From Clostridium sp. AF15-31 (GTDB taxonomy: Bacteria > Bacillota > Clostridia > Lachnospirales > Lachnospiraceae), in contig NZ_QTXL01000002.1 in NCBI RefSeq assembly GCF_003461625.1, forward strand, positions 441,789-505,788: 64,000 bases of DNA, in the 5' to 3' direction. Position numbers and translations under genes: made by a program. This document shows, piece by piece, positions 27,819-36,794 of the stretch. Position 1 is the first letter of the stretch; each line of letters opens with the position of its first letter. A model generated the notes under the pieces. The model did no database searches and was not told where the DNA came from. It worked only from the letters and a program-made list of their open reading frames with translations.

Positions 27819-28764
27819 ATATCATCTGACCTGTCTTAAGTTTATTTCCTGCAAGAAATGCTGCACAATCCATCGGCTTCTTGCCTTCCGGCTGAAGCTT
27901 TCTTATCATTAATGCTCCATTTCCACATGCAACCGTAAAGTTTTTCTTCGTCACACGAACGATCATTCCCGGAACGATCTGTGTTCCATCCTCCAATGCC
28001 TCCTCCGGTTGTTCACAAACGGAAGCCTCATAGATCCGTACAGTCTTCTGATTCATCTTCGTATAAGCAACCGGCCATGGCTGTAACCCACGGATCAGTC
28101 GTTCCAGAGAAGCTGCATCTTTTGTAAAATCAAGCTCTCCCATTTCTTTCTTCAGCATGGATGCGTAACAGCTTAACGAATCATCCTGTGGTGTCCGTAT
28201 AGCTGTATGGTTTTCAAGCTTTGAAAGTGTAGACAGGATCAGCTCTGCACCTGCGTCTGCAAGTTTATCGTGAAGCGTAACTCCGGTATCGGTATCTGCG
28301 ATCGGAACAACCGTCTTTTCGATCATATCTCCGGTATCTAATCCCTTTGCCATATACATCGTAGTAACACCGGATTCTGTCTCACCATTAATGATCGTCC
28401 ACTCAATCGGAGCTGCTCCTCTGTATTTTGGAAGCAGTGACGCATGGATATTGATGCATCCGTACTGTGGAATATTTAAGATAGATTCCGGAAGGATCTG
28501 TCCATAGGCTGCTACAACGATAGCATCCGGCTGATAGTCCCGGATAATCTGAACATTTTCTTCCTCCCTGAGTTTTACCGGCTGATAAACTGGTATATCA
28601 AGGGAAAGTGCCTTTTCCTTAACAGGTGTTGGCTGAAGTGTTTTTCCTCTTCCCTTCGGTTTATCCGGCTGCGTAAAACATGCAAGAACCTTGTGTCCTG
28701 CATCTACGATTGCCTGCAAAGGCTTTACTGCAAATTCAGGGGTTCCCATATATATAATATTCAT
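27811..28764 (-). CDS. fmt: methionyl-tRNA formyltransferase
   Basis: Formylates initiator Met-tRNA using 10-formyl-THF. 317 residues; the N-terminal domain contains MGTPEFAVKPL and the catalytic region SLLPKYRGAAPIEWTIINGE with the following ESGVTTMYM. The C-terminal OB domain is present. GGAGG precedes the ATG. It lies next to def, which removes the same formyl group after translation. Confidence 0.98.
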   Translation of the reverse strand: MNIIYMGTPEFAVKPLQAIVDAGHKVLACFTQPDKPKGRGKTLQPTPVKEKALSLDIPVYQPVKLREEENVQIIRDYQPDAIVVAAYGQILPESILNIPQYGCINIHASLLPKYRGAAPIEWTIINGETESGVTTMYMAKGLDTGDMIEKTVVPIADTDTGVTLHDKLADAGAELILSTLSKLENHTAIRTPQDDSLSCYASMLKKEMGELDFTKDAASLERLIRGLQPWPVAYTKMNQKTVRIYEASVCEQPEEALEDGTQIVPGMIVRVTKKNFTVACGNGALMIRKLQPEGKKPMDCAAFLAGNKLKTGQMIYE

Positions 28765-28804
28765 ACGATTATCTCTGCCTCCTTATAGTCATCTGGTAAT
28801 TCTT

Positions 28805-29266
28805 TTATTCTGTCTCGTATAAGCCATCTTCTACTTTATCTTTATATAAGATACCCTCCAGATGGTCTGCCTCATGGCAGATTGCCCGTGCCAGAAGTCC
28901 TTCCCCTGTTACTGTGATCTCATTCATATCTCGATCCAGGGCTTTGCACACAACACGCATCGGTCTTGTCACCTGACCAACCTTACCCGGAAGGCTCAGA
29001 CAGCCCTCATCTCCGGTCTGTTCACCGGAAGTCTCTATGATTTCCGGATTAATGAGCGTCAACGGATTCTTATCTCCGATATCAATTACAACGATTCTTT
29101 TTACGATTCCTACCTGTGGCGCTGCAAGCCCGACACCATTTGCCTCATACATAGTATCAAACATATCATCGATCAACTGAGATAACCGTGGAGTCATCTC
29201 CGTAACAGGCTTACATATCTTTCTTAAAATACTGTCACCATCGATTCTTATCTTTCTTGTTGCCAT
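28805..29266 (-). CDS. def: peptide deformylase
   Basis: Fe/Zn metallohydrolase that removes the N-formyl group from nascent proteins. 153 residues with the three motifs GVGLAAPQVG, EGCLSLPG (Cys ligand) and HEADHLEG (HExxH, two His ligands and catalytic Glu). This is the short, E. coli-like type. SD GGAGAG. Between priA and fmt in the operon. Confidence 0.98.
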   Translation of the reverse strand: MATRKIRIDGDSILRKICKPVTEMTPRLSQLIDDMFDTMYEANGVGLAAPQVGIVKRIVVIDIGDKNPLTLINPEIIETSGEQTGDEGCLSLPGKVGQVTRPMRVVCKALDRDMNEITVTGEGLLARAICHEADHLEGILYKDKVEDGLYETE

Positions 29267-29280
29267 CTCTCGTTCTCTCC

Positions 29281-31533
29281 TTAATACATATTTAAAGGAT
29301 TAAAGTCAAATTGAAGACTTAAATCCTGAACTTCTTTTTTCTCTGATATATATTGTTCTATCTGATCTTTTAAAACCACCAGCTCATTATACCGATAATT
29401 CTTAATATAGACAACCCTTCTGTAAATATCACGGATTTTTGCAATTACCGGAGCTGACGGTCCTATTATCTTCATGTTCCGGTCATCTACCGAACAGCTT
29501 CTGATATAATCACAGATATCCTCCGCCATCTGATCCAGAAAGGCTTCATCTGAACTTACCATCAATACCACCATCATATTCCATTCCGGTGGATATTTCA
29601 TCAGTCCCCGATATGCCTCTTCTTCTTTATAAAAATAGGAATAATCCTGTCCGGCTGCTGCTTTTATCGCATAATGCTCCGGCTTATAGGTCTGGATCAC
29701 AACCTTTCCCGGCTGTTCCCCTCTTCCGGCTCTTCCTGCCGCCTGGGTGATCAGATCAAAAGTCCGTTCTCCTGCACGGTAATCATTCTGAAACAGTGTA
29801 AGGTCTGCAAGAATGATCCCAACCAGTGTTACATTTGCAAAATCATGTCCTTTTACGATCATCTGTGTTCCGACCAGAATATCAGCTTCTCCGTTTCCAA
29901 ACTTTTCCAGGATCTGTTCATGCGCATTCTTCGCAGTTGTCGTATCCTTATCCATACGAAGGATCCTCGCCTGCGGAAACAATCTCTGTACCTCTTCCTC
30001 CACCTTCTGAGTTCCGGTTCCATATCCGCCGATCAACCCTGAATGACAGGAAGGACATACTTTTGGCTGAGGCATCTGGAATCCACAATAATGACAGATC
30101 ATCTGATTATTTCCATGCCTGGTCAGGCTGACATCACAGTGTGGACATTTCAGTGCCTCCCCACAACTTCTGCATGACACGAAACTGTTATATCCTCTTT
30201 TATTGATAAACAACATTACCTGCTGCCTGCGGGCAAGCCGATCCGCGATATCATCTGCAAGTTCCCGACTTATGATCGATCGGTTTCCTGCTTTTAATTC
30301 CTTTCTCAGGTCAACGATTGATGTCTTTGCGAGTTGTCCGCTTCCTGCACGTTCATGCAGTTCAAGCAAACGATATGTCCCGTTAAGTGCCCTGTGATAA
30401 CTCTCAACGGACGGAGTTGCCGAACCAAGCAATACACTTGCATGTTCAAGCTCCGCCCTTTTTACTGCTGTCTCTCTTGCATGATACTTCGGCGGATAAT
30501 CACTCTTATAACTTGATTCGTGTTCCTCATCTATAATAATGATCCCCAGCTTCTGAAATGGTGCAAATAATGCCGAACGTGGACCGATCACAACATCTAC
30601 ATCCCCGTTCTTTGCCCGCATGAACTGGTCATATTTTTCTCCATCACTCAATCTGGAATTCAGGATTGTCACCCGGTCTCCAAAGTAATTCCGGAAATAC
30701 CGTACGGTCTGATATGTCAGTGCAATTTCCGGGATCAGAACGATCGCCTGTTTTCCCATCTCCACTGTTTTCTTTACAATATTCACATAGACTTCTGTCT
30801 TACCGCTGCCGGTAATTCCATGCAACAGATAAGTCTGTTGATGTCCCTGTTCCATATCATGGGTTATCTCATCTACTACAATCTGCTGTTCTTTGTTTAA
30901 AGTGATCTGAAATCCCTCTTTATAGTCATAAATCCCCGCCGTCCGATATCGTTCTTTGCTGATGACTGCGATGACTTTTTCCTGCTGCATCGCTTTCAGT
31001 GTAACCGAAGAGATATTCAGTCTCTGTCTGACAATATCCATTGACAGATACCGTTCCGGCAATTCTTCCAGCGCCTGTAGCAGCCGCAGCTTCGCCTGTG
31101 CATGTTTTTTCTGATATTGTTCTCTGACCTGTGCTAACTGTTCTGCATCCATCTGATCCGTCAGCACAACCATCTGATCCGTCAACTGCCGGATCGTCTT
31201 CTTTACCGGCATTACCATGCGGATTGCATTGATCATTGTAGATCCATAGTTCTCCCGGATCCATGCAGCGAGCGCAAGCAGTCGTCCTTCCACCGGAACC
31301 GACCGATCACAAAGTTCTGCAATCTTCTTGATCCGATCCGGCTGATATTCCGTCTGATCCGAAAAACCGATCACATATCCTGTACGAAGGTGGTTGCCTC
31401 TGCCAAATGGGATTTTAACCATGCTTCCTATCTGGATTTTTTCCTGTAATTCATCCGGTATCCGGTATTGAAACGGCCGGTCAATGGCTTCATGCGAAAT
31501 ATCGATTATTATATCCGCATATCTTGGTAACAT
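29281..31533 (-). CDS. priA: primosomal replication restart helicase PriA
   Basis: 3'-5' helicase that reloads the replisome at stalled forks. 750 residues: N-terminal DNA-binding domains, Walker A GITGSGKTEVY (about 236-246), DEEH box (IIDEEHESSYK), then paired zinc modules CRSCGEALKCPHC and CHYCGF...CPSC, and motif V/VI GTQMIVKGHDF and QAAGRAGRG. ATG overlaps the murE 3' end by 44 bp but has its own GGAGG at 6-7 nt, so the overlap is judged real. Confidence 0.97.
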   Translation of the reverse strand: MLPRYADIIIDISHEAIDRPFQYRIPDELQEKIQIGSMVKIPFGRGNHLRTGYVIGFSDQTEYQPDRIKKIAELCDRSVPVEGRLLALAAWIRENYGSTMINAIRMVMPVKKTIRQLTDQMVVLTDQMDAEQLAQVREQYQKKHAQAKLRLLQALEELPERYLSMDIVRQRLNISSVTLKAMQQEKVIAVISKERYRTAGIYDYKEGFQITLNKEQQIVVDEITHDMEQGHQQTYLLHGITGSGKTEVYVNIVKKTVEMGKQAIVLIPEIALTYQTVRYFRNYFGDRVTILNSRLSDGEKYDQFMRAKNGDVDVVIGPRSALFAPFQKLGIIIIDEEHESSYKSDYPPKYHARETAVKRAELEHASVLLGSATPSVESYHRALNGTYRLLELHERAGSGQLAKTSIVDLRKELKAGNRSIISRELADDIADRLARRQQVMLFINKRGYNSFVSCRSCGEALKCPHCDVSLTRHGNNQMICHYCGFQMPQPKVCPSCHSGLIGGYGTGTQKVEEEVQRLFPQARILRMDKDTTTAKNAHEQILEKFGNGEADILVGTQMIVKGHDFANVTLVGIILADLTLFQNDYRAGERTFDLITQAAGRAGRGEQPGKVVIQTYKPEHYAIKAAAGQDYSYFYKEEEAYRGLMKYPPEWNMMVVLMVSSDEAFLDQMAEDICDYIRSCSVDDRNMKIIGPSAPVIAKIRDIYRRVVYIKNYRYNELVVLKDQIEQYISEKKEVQDLSLQFDFNPLNMY

Positions 31534-32989
31534 CTTCTTCCTCCAGTATCTCCCGGATCAGGTCTCTCTCATCCATGTGATATTTCACACCCTTGATCTC
31601 CTGATAATCCTCATGTCCTTTACCTGCAAGTACGATCACATCGCCCGGTTCCGCATGCATGATCGCATACCGAATTGCTTCCTTCCGGTCAATGATCTCT
31701 ACATATTTTCCTGTTGTCTTATCGATTCCTGTTTTTATATCATTGATGATTGCCTGTGGATCTTCTGATCTTGGATTATCCGATGTTATGATCGTGAGAT
31801 CTGCCATATTTCCGGAAACCTCGCCCATCTCAAATCTTCTCTCTTTGGAACGGTCTCCTCCACATCCAAACAGGCTGACCAGTCTGCCAGGATTATATTC
31901 ACGCAATGTTTCCAAAATGCTTTCAAGACTGACTGCATTATGTGCATAGTCGATCATGATCGTGAATTTGTCTGAGATTGGGATCAGTTCTACTCTTCCC
32001 TTTACCTTGATCGTTTTCAGGATTGCCTGTATCTTGTCAAATGGAACGCCCATCAGATCTGCAACTGCAATCGCTGCCAGTGAATTATAAATACTGAAAT
32101 TACCCGGAAGATTAACCAGAACATCACCATTTAATTTTCCAGACAAATGATAACCAATACCCAGATGTCCGTCTTTGTTATACAGATTATGATCGTTTGC
32201 CTTGTAATCATAATCGCCATGAATTCCATAGGTCACGATCTTGCAGGCTGCATGCTCTGTCATCATATCTACATGTGCATCATCTGCATTGAAGATACCC
32301 GTTTTGCACATCGTGAATAATTTGCTTTTCCACATTGCATATTCTTCAAATGTCTTATGTTCATTTGGTCCGATATGATCTCTGGAAAGGTTTGAGAAAA
32401 TACCGTAATCAAAATCAACCCCTGCCACACGGTCAAGCATCAATCCCTGTGAAGACACTTCCATAACAACACTGTCTAAGCCATTGTCGAGCATGTCCTT
32501 TAACTTCTTATGCACGATCATGGATTCCGGTGTCGTATTGTTCGCCGGTATGACTTCTTTTCCATCCATGATCTCGATCGTTCCGATCAGTCCAGTCTTG
32601 TGTCCTGCACTCATCAGCATCTCACGGATCATATATGTTGTTGTTGTCTTGCCCTTTGTTCCTGTAATGCCGATCACTGTCAGCTTGGACGAAGGATTTC
32701 CATAAAAATTGCTGCTGATGATTCCCATCGCATACCGGGTACTTTCAACCTTTACGATCAACACGCCCGGAACTGGATTTACATCCTTCTGGACGATCAG
32801 ACAGACAGCTCCTTTTTCTGTTACATCTTTTATATATTCATGCCCATCAAACTTGGCTCCCACTATACAGAAAAACAATCCCTGTGCTCCAACTTTTCTG
32901 GAATCATTATAAATCTCTTTTATCTCAATATCTTCATCTCCGCAGATAACCGAATACTGCAGTCCCTTTAATAATTCGCTTGCTTTCAT
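31490..32989 (-). CDS. murE: UDP-MurNAc-tripeptide synthetase, meso-DAP adding
   Basis: Cytoplasmic Mur ligase that adds the third peptide residue of peptidoglycan. 499 residues; ATP loop GITGTKGKTTTTYM (about 108-121); the DAP-specificity motif DNPR is present in TSDNPRSEDP, which predicts meso-diaminopimelate rather than lysine. The start has a good GGAG. First gene after a terminator, followed by priA with overlap; no promoter of its own was found, so read-through from rpoZ may contribute. Confidence 0.96.
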   Translation of the reverse strand: MKASELLKGLQYSVICGDEDIEIKEIYNDSRKVGAQGLFFCIVGAKFDGHEYIKDVTEKGAVCLIVQKDVNPVPGVLIVKVESTRYAMGIISSNFYGNPSSKLTVIGITGTKGKTTTTYMIREMLMSAGHKTGLIGTIEIMDGKEVIPANNTTPESMIVHKKLKDMLDNGLDSVVMEVSSQGLMLDRVAGVDFDYGIFSNLSRDHIGPNEHKTFEEYAMWKSKLFTMCKTGIFNADDAHVDMMTEHAACKIVTYGIHGDYDYKANDHNLYNKDGHLGIGYHLSGKLNGDVLVNLPGNFSIYNSLAAIAVADLMGVPFDKIQAILKTIKVKGRVELIPISDKFTIMIDYAHNAVSLESILETLREYNPGRLVSLFGCGGDRSKERRFEMGEVSGNMADLTIITSDNPRSEDPQAIINDIKTGIDKTTGKYVEIIDRKEAIRYAIMHAEPGDVIVLAGKGHEDYQEIKGVKYHMDERDLIREILEEEDVTKICGYNNRYFA

Positions 32990-33011
32990 ATGCTGCTCTC
33001 CTTTTTAGAAA

Positions 33012-33050
33012 AGAAAAAGGTTGCGCAAAAATGCAACAACCTCTTTTTTT
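33012..33050 (-). terminator. terminator after rpoZ
   Basis: On the minus strand a hairpin with arms around AGGTTG and CAACCT (complementarity extends towards TTGCA/TGCGC with a bulge) is followed by TTTTTCTTTTC. It begins just past the rpoZ stop and ends 23 bases before murE. Confidence 0.75.
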
Positions 33051-33051
33051 A

Positions 33052-33294
33052 TTAGTTATCTTCTTCGTCGTCACCGACAATCTTTACTTTGCCGCTGTAA
33101 AGCTCATCAACTGCTATGGATAAAGGCTTATTGCTTGCTGTATTTACAAGTGGCTCCTGTCCTGCTATTATCTCTCTTGCGCGCTTAGCAGTTGCAAGCA
33201 CGATAGAATATCTGCTCTGAACTACCGGATGTTCTCCAGGTTCAACCTCTGAATTTACAACTGCCATTAAGTCTGTGTATGATGGATGTAACAT
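33052..33294 (-). CDS. rpoZ: RNA polymerase omega subunit
   Basis: 80 residues; the omega core RYSIVLATAKRARE (about 28-41) and the MLHPSYTDLM start are typical of clostridial RpoZ. Omega helps assemble RNA polymerase around beta-prime. AAAGGGG precedes the ATG. It follows gmk in the usual yicC-gmk-rpoZ order. Confidence 0.95.
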   Translation of the reverse strand: MLHPSYTDLMAVVNSEVEPGEHPVVQSRYSIVLATAKRAREIIAGQEPLVNTASNKPLSIAVDELYSGKVKIVGDDEEDN

Positions 33295-33323
33295 AAAATT
33301 ATATCCCCTTTCTATATTTTTTC

Positions 33324-33944
33324 TTACCAGATGCCTTTCAGGTCATCTCTTATTTCTTTTATATAAGCCTGATTATTTGATGTTCTGCATGCATAGCCTA
33401 CGATCACTGAATTCACTGTCTGTATACATTCTTCCAGATCATCATTGATCACTATGTAGTCATATTTATCCATGTCTGCAGACTCTTCTGTTGCTTTCTT
33501 TAAACGCTTCAGAATTACATCCTCTGCTTCCGTTCCTCTGCCCCGCAGTCTGTCGCGCAGGCTGTCAATGCTCGGCGCACTGATAAAGATCAGCAATGCA
33601 TCAGGGTACTGTTCTTTGATCTTCATAGCACCCATGACTTCTATCTCAAGGATAATATTTTTACCCTGATTCAGACTTTCTTCCACAAATTTTCTTGGTG
33701 TACCATAGTAATTCTCAACATATTGTGTCCACTCGATAAATCCGCCATAATCAATCAGATTCTCAAATTCGCTCTTATCCATGAAAAAGTATTCTCTTCC
33801 ATGTTCTTCTCCGGTCCGTGGACTTCTGGTTGTTGCTGATATCGATAATTCATATCCATAATCAGACACCAGTCTCTTTACAACGGTACCTTTTCCGACT
33901 CCGGAAAAACCTGAAATTACAATTAATGAACCTCTGTTTCCCAT
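33324..33944 (-). CDS. gmk: guanylate kinase
   Basis: Phosphorylates GMP to GDP. 206 residues with P-loop SGFSGVGKGT (9-18; the more common form has GPSG), the GMP-binding SATTRSPRTGEEHGREYFF, and the RLRGRGTE lid. ATG lies 5 bases from the yicC stop with GGAG inside the yicC end. Confidence 0.97.
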   Translation of the reverse strand: MGNRGSLIVISGFSGVGKGTVVKRLVSDYGYELSISATTRSPRTGEEHGREYFFMDKSEFENLIDYGGFIEWTQYVENYYGTPRKFVEESLNQGKNIILEIEVMGAMKIKEQYPDALLIFISAPSIDSLRDRLRGRGTEAEDVILKRLKKATEESADMDKYDYIVINDDLEECIQTVNSVIVGYACRTSNNQAYIKEIRDDLKGIW

Positions 33945-33949
33945 CTTTT

Positions 33950-34828
33950 TTACTCCAAATTCTGTATCTGTTCTCTGACTTTTTCAATGTCCGTCTTTAA
34001 TTCGATCGCACGGTTTGATACATCCAGTGAGTTTGCCTTGGAAAGGATCGTATTCGCCTCTCTGTTCATCTCCTGCGCAATAAAATCAAGTTTTCTTCCA
34101 ACACTTCCACCTGCCTCCAGAATCTTTCTGGTGCTGTCAATGTGGCTCTTCAGACGAACCGTTTCCTCATCTACACAGATTTTATCCGCATATATAACAA
34201 CCTCGGTTGCAATCCGGTTCTCATCGATTGCTGAGCTATCAATCAGTTCTGAAATCTTGTCGATCAATTTCTGACGATAAGCTGTTATAAGCTCCGGCGA
34301 TACTTCTTCAATATAATCGACTGCAGCCGTCATATTGTCAAGCTTCTCCAGCAGATTAACCTTCAGGTTCTCACCTTCCACCATTCTTGACTTCACAAAC
34401 TTATCAGCCGCCTCGTCAAGTGCACCTTGTATCAGGCTCCATAACTCATCTTCATCTACTGTCTGCTCTTCCAGAATAAAAACCTCCGGAAGTCTGCATA
34501 TAATCGATGGACTGATATCATTTGTAAGATTAAAATCTGCTGCCATCTGATTCATATAGCCAACATATTCCTCTGCCAACTCTTTATTATATTTTACTGA
34601 GACATTTGTCTCGGTCAGATCTTCATAAGTGATAAAGACATCTACCTTACCACGTTCTATATACTTCTTTAAATATGCTCTTATAGTTGTTTCAAAAAAA
34701 CTCAGTTTCTTTGGTGTTTTTACATTGATCTCGCAAAACCTGTGATTAACAGCCTTAATCTCCACAACTATCTTACGGGCTCCGGAAACGACTTCGCTTC
34801 GTCCAAAACCTGTCATGCTCTTAATCAT
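33950..34828 (-). CDS. YicC/YloC family endoribonuclease
   Basis: 292 residues from the chosen ATG. The N-terminal MIKSMTGFGR and EIKAVNHRFCEI, and the C-terminal DUF1732 segment ending EMNREANTILSKANSLDVS, define the family. E. coli YicC and B. subtilis YloC are hexameric endoribonucleases (family knowledge). GTG three codons upstream is closer to AGGAG, but the chosen ATG matches the family start. Directly upstream of gmk. The remA gene that often sits between the two in Firmicutes is absent. Confidence 0.94.
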   Translation of the reverse strand: MIKSMTGFGRSEVVSGARKIVVEIKAVNHRFCEINVKTPKKLSFFETTIRAYLKKYIERGKVDVFITYEDLTETNVSVKYNKELAEEYVGYMNQMAADFNLTNDISPSIICRLPEVFILEEQTVDEDELWSLIQGALDEAADKFVKSRMVEGENLKVNLLEKLDNMTAAVDYIEEVSPELITAYRQKLIDKISELIDSSAIDENRIATEVVIYADKICVDEETVRLKSHIDSTRKILEAGGSVGRKLDFIAQEMNREANTILSKANSLDVSNRAIELKTDIEKVREQIQNLE

Positions 34829-34863
34829 AAAAATCACATTCTCCTTAAAACAATGGATACTAT

Positions 34864-34892
34864 ATTATACTTCAACCGCCATAAAAAATCAA
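34864..34892 (-). promoter_or_regulatory. sigma-A promoter of yicC-gmk-rpoZ
   Basis: TTGATT (34887-34892) and a perfect TATAAT (34864-34869), 17 bp apart on the minus strand, 35 bases before the yicC ATG and directly past the rqcH stop. Confidence 0.7.
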
Positions 34893-34897
34893 ATATT

Positions 34898-36646
34898 TTA
34901 TCTCGTTACTTCTTCTATTCCACGGATCACCGGTTCTGCTATCATTGAATAATTCGTATGATAGATGACAAATCCCGGTTTGGCTCCTGCCGGCTTCTTC
35001 AGATTCATCCGTTTTGTATAGTCGATCTCCACCTTTGGATTCTCTCTTCCAGACGAATAATATGCTGCAAGCCTTGCCGCCTCTTCATAGGTCTGATCCG
35101 GAAGTTCTTCTGCTCCCTCCATCCGTACGATCACATGCGAGCCCGGCATCTTCTTTGCATGGAACCACATGTCCCCGCCATTTGCAAACTTAAATGTCAG
35201 TTCATCATTCTGCAGATTATTCTTGCCGACATATATATGAAAACCATCAGATGATATATAGTGATATGGCTTGCTCTTGCTGGTATGCTTATCCCCTTTT
35301 TTGCCATATCTTCCCTTGATATATCCGCTGATCATCAGCTCTTCTTTTACCTGAGCTAACGCATTTTCATCCAGTGTCATATCGATAAATGTCTGAACCG
35401 ATTGTAGATATTCCAATTCATGTCTGGTCTCAACAGTCAGCTTTTCTAACACCTCATATGTCCGCTTCTGCTTGTTGTACTTTGCAAAATACCGTTTGGC
35501 ATTCTCAAGCACCGATATTGTCGGATCGAGTGGAATTTCGATTTCTTCATTTGTGTAATAATTCAATGCACGGAAGCTCTTTGTTCCCTGCTCCACTCCA
35601 TATCCATAGGTATTGATCAGCTCACCATATACCTTATATTTCTCCCGACCTTCGGTATCCTTCATCTGCTTTAACTGCAGATCATATTTCTTGCTGGCTC
35701 TTTCAATCGCAGTTGAGATGATTTTCCGCAGATCTGCTGATTTCTGCCGGATTCTTGTTACCTTGCTCTTCTTAAAGTAATACTCATCTAAAACCTTTGA
35801 AATTTCATCCTTATCTTCTACCTGATAATCCTGATACATACTGAGTCTTACTGATGAAAATTCAACCGGAATATACCCATCATATACAATATTCGGCACA
35901 TAGTTTTCTGTCTTTATATCGGAAACCATTTTCTCAAATTCCTGGTACAGCTTCTCTTTCTGAATATCCGTTAACGCTGCTGTTGACTGTCCGCCATCGA
36001 TTCCCACACGATAACAAAGCTCATTTGCGATCAGGGGTGAAATACCTGTAACTGAGGTATAAATTGCCTTTGTAACAGTCACAGGCTTTGTATATACCGA
36101 AGATGCAAAATAATCCTGATCTGCATCATATGGAGAACGCTTATCACCGGACGGTGGATATACATAAGCTTTACCTGGAAGGACCTCTCTCACCGAGCTT
36201 ACCAGATGGGATATATGCTTGATACTATCAATTATCATTCCATCCGCATCCGTGAAGATAATATTACTGTGCTTACCCATGATTTCTATAATAAGCTTCT
36301 TTTTGCACAGATCTCCCATCTCATCGAGGTGCTCGATCGTGAATTCCACGATACGTTCAAAGCCCGGCTGGCAGACATCTACGATCCTGCCATTTCCGAT
36401 ATGCTTACGAAGCAGCATACAGAAATTCGGAGCTGTCATCGGATTCTCCTTAGGCACCGGCAGCAGATAGATCAGAGGCAGACTTGCATCTGCAGATAAC
36501 AGTAAGCGGTAATTCTCCCTGTTGTTTTTTATAATAATATTCAGTTCATCATTTTCCGGCTGGTAGATCTTATAGATCCTTCCATCCACTAATTTCTTTT
36601 TCAGATCACTTACAACATTTGATATTACAACTCCGTCAAAAGCCAT
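34898..36646 (-). CDS. rqcH: Rqc2/RqcH family ribosome quality-control protein (NFACT)
   Basis: 582 residues: NFACT-N (MAFDGVVISNV...), helix-hairpin and coiled-coil middle (about 290-430), and NFACT-R near 455-560 (DGFHIYVGKNN, MWFHAKKMPGSHV). RqcH binds obstructed 50S subunits and adds poly-alanine tails; older annotations call it fibronectin-binding protein. EIMGKHSN and a GFERIV segment at about 95-100 are visible. In characterised RqcH the latter position is Asp-Arg; here it is Glu97-Arg98. AAAGGTGG precedes the ATG. Confidence 0.94.
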   Translation of the reverse strand: MAFDGVVISNVVSDLKKKLVDGRIYKIYQPENDELNIIIKNNRENYRLLLSADASLPLIYLLPVPKENPMTAPNFCMLLRKHIGNGRIVDVCQPGFERIVEFTIEHLDEMGDLCKKKLIIEIMGKHSNIIFTDADGMIIDSIKHISHLVSSVREVLPGKAYVYPPSGDKRSPYDADQDYFASSVYTKPVTVTKAIYTSVTGISPLIANELCYRVGIDGGQSTAALTDIQKEKLYQEFEKMVSDIKTENYVPNIVYDGYIPVEFSSVRLSMYQDYQVEDKDEISKVLDEYYFKKSKVTRIRQKSADLRKIISTAIERASKKYDLQLKQMKDTEGREKYKVYGELINTYGYGVEQGTKSFRALNYYTNEEIEIPLDPTISVLENAKRYFAKYNKQKRTYEVLEKLTVETRHELEYLQSVQTFIDMTLDENALAQVKEELMISGYIKGRYGKKGDKHTSKSKPYHYISSDGFHIYVGKNNLQNDELTFKFANGGDMWFHAKKMPGSHVIVRMEGAEELPDQTYEEAARLAAYYSSGRENPKVEIDYTKRMNLKKPAGAKPGFVIYHTNYSMIAEPVIRGIEEVTR

Positions 36647-36721
36647 ATGAAACCACCTTTCCTGCGCAGATCCACCTATTTTTGTACGACCGCAGCCCCA
36701 GATCTATATGTTCTGCGGTAA

Positions 36722-36757
36722 AAAGGCAGAAAATGTATCGCAACATCTTCTGCCTGA
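36722..36757 (-). terminator. terminator of glgA
   Basis: On the minus strand GGCAGAA and TTCTGCC arms, extended by imperfect pairing, are followed by TTTTTA. A second hairpin (ACCGCAG/CTGCGGT at about 36676-36721) follows without a T-run. Confidence 0.8.
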
Positions 36758-36794
36758 TTTTTCATTTATGAAAAATGAGTTTGACCGTTTGTTT

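Noticed and set aside
31490..31533. Later start for priA to avoid the 44-bp overlap with murE
   Set aside because: GGAGG is ideally placed for the first ATG and the family N-terminus (ADIIIDISHEAIDRPFQY) begins there.
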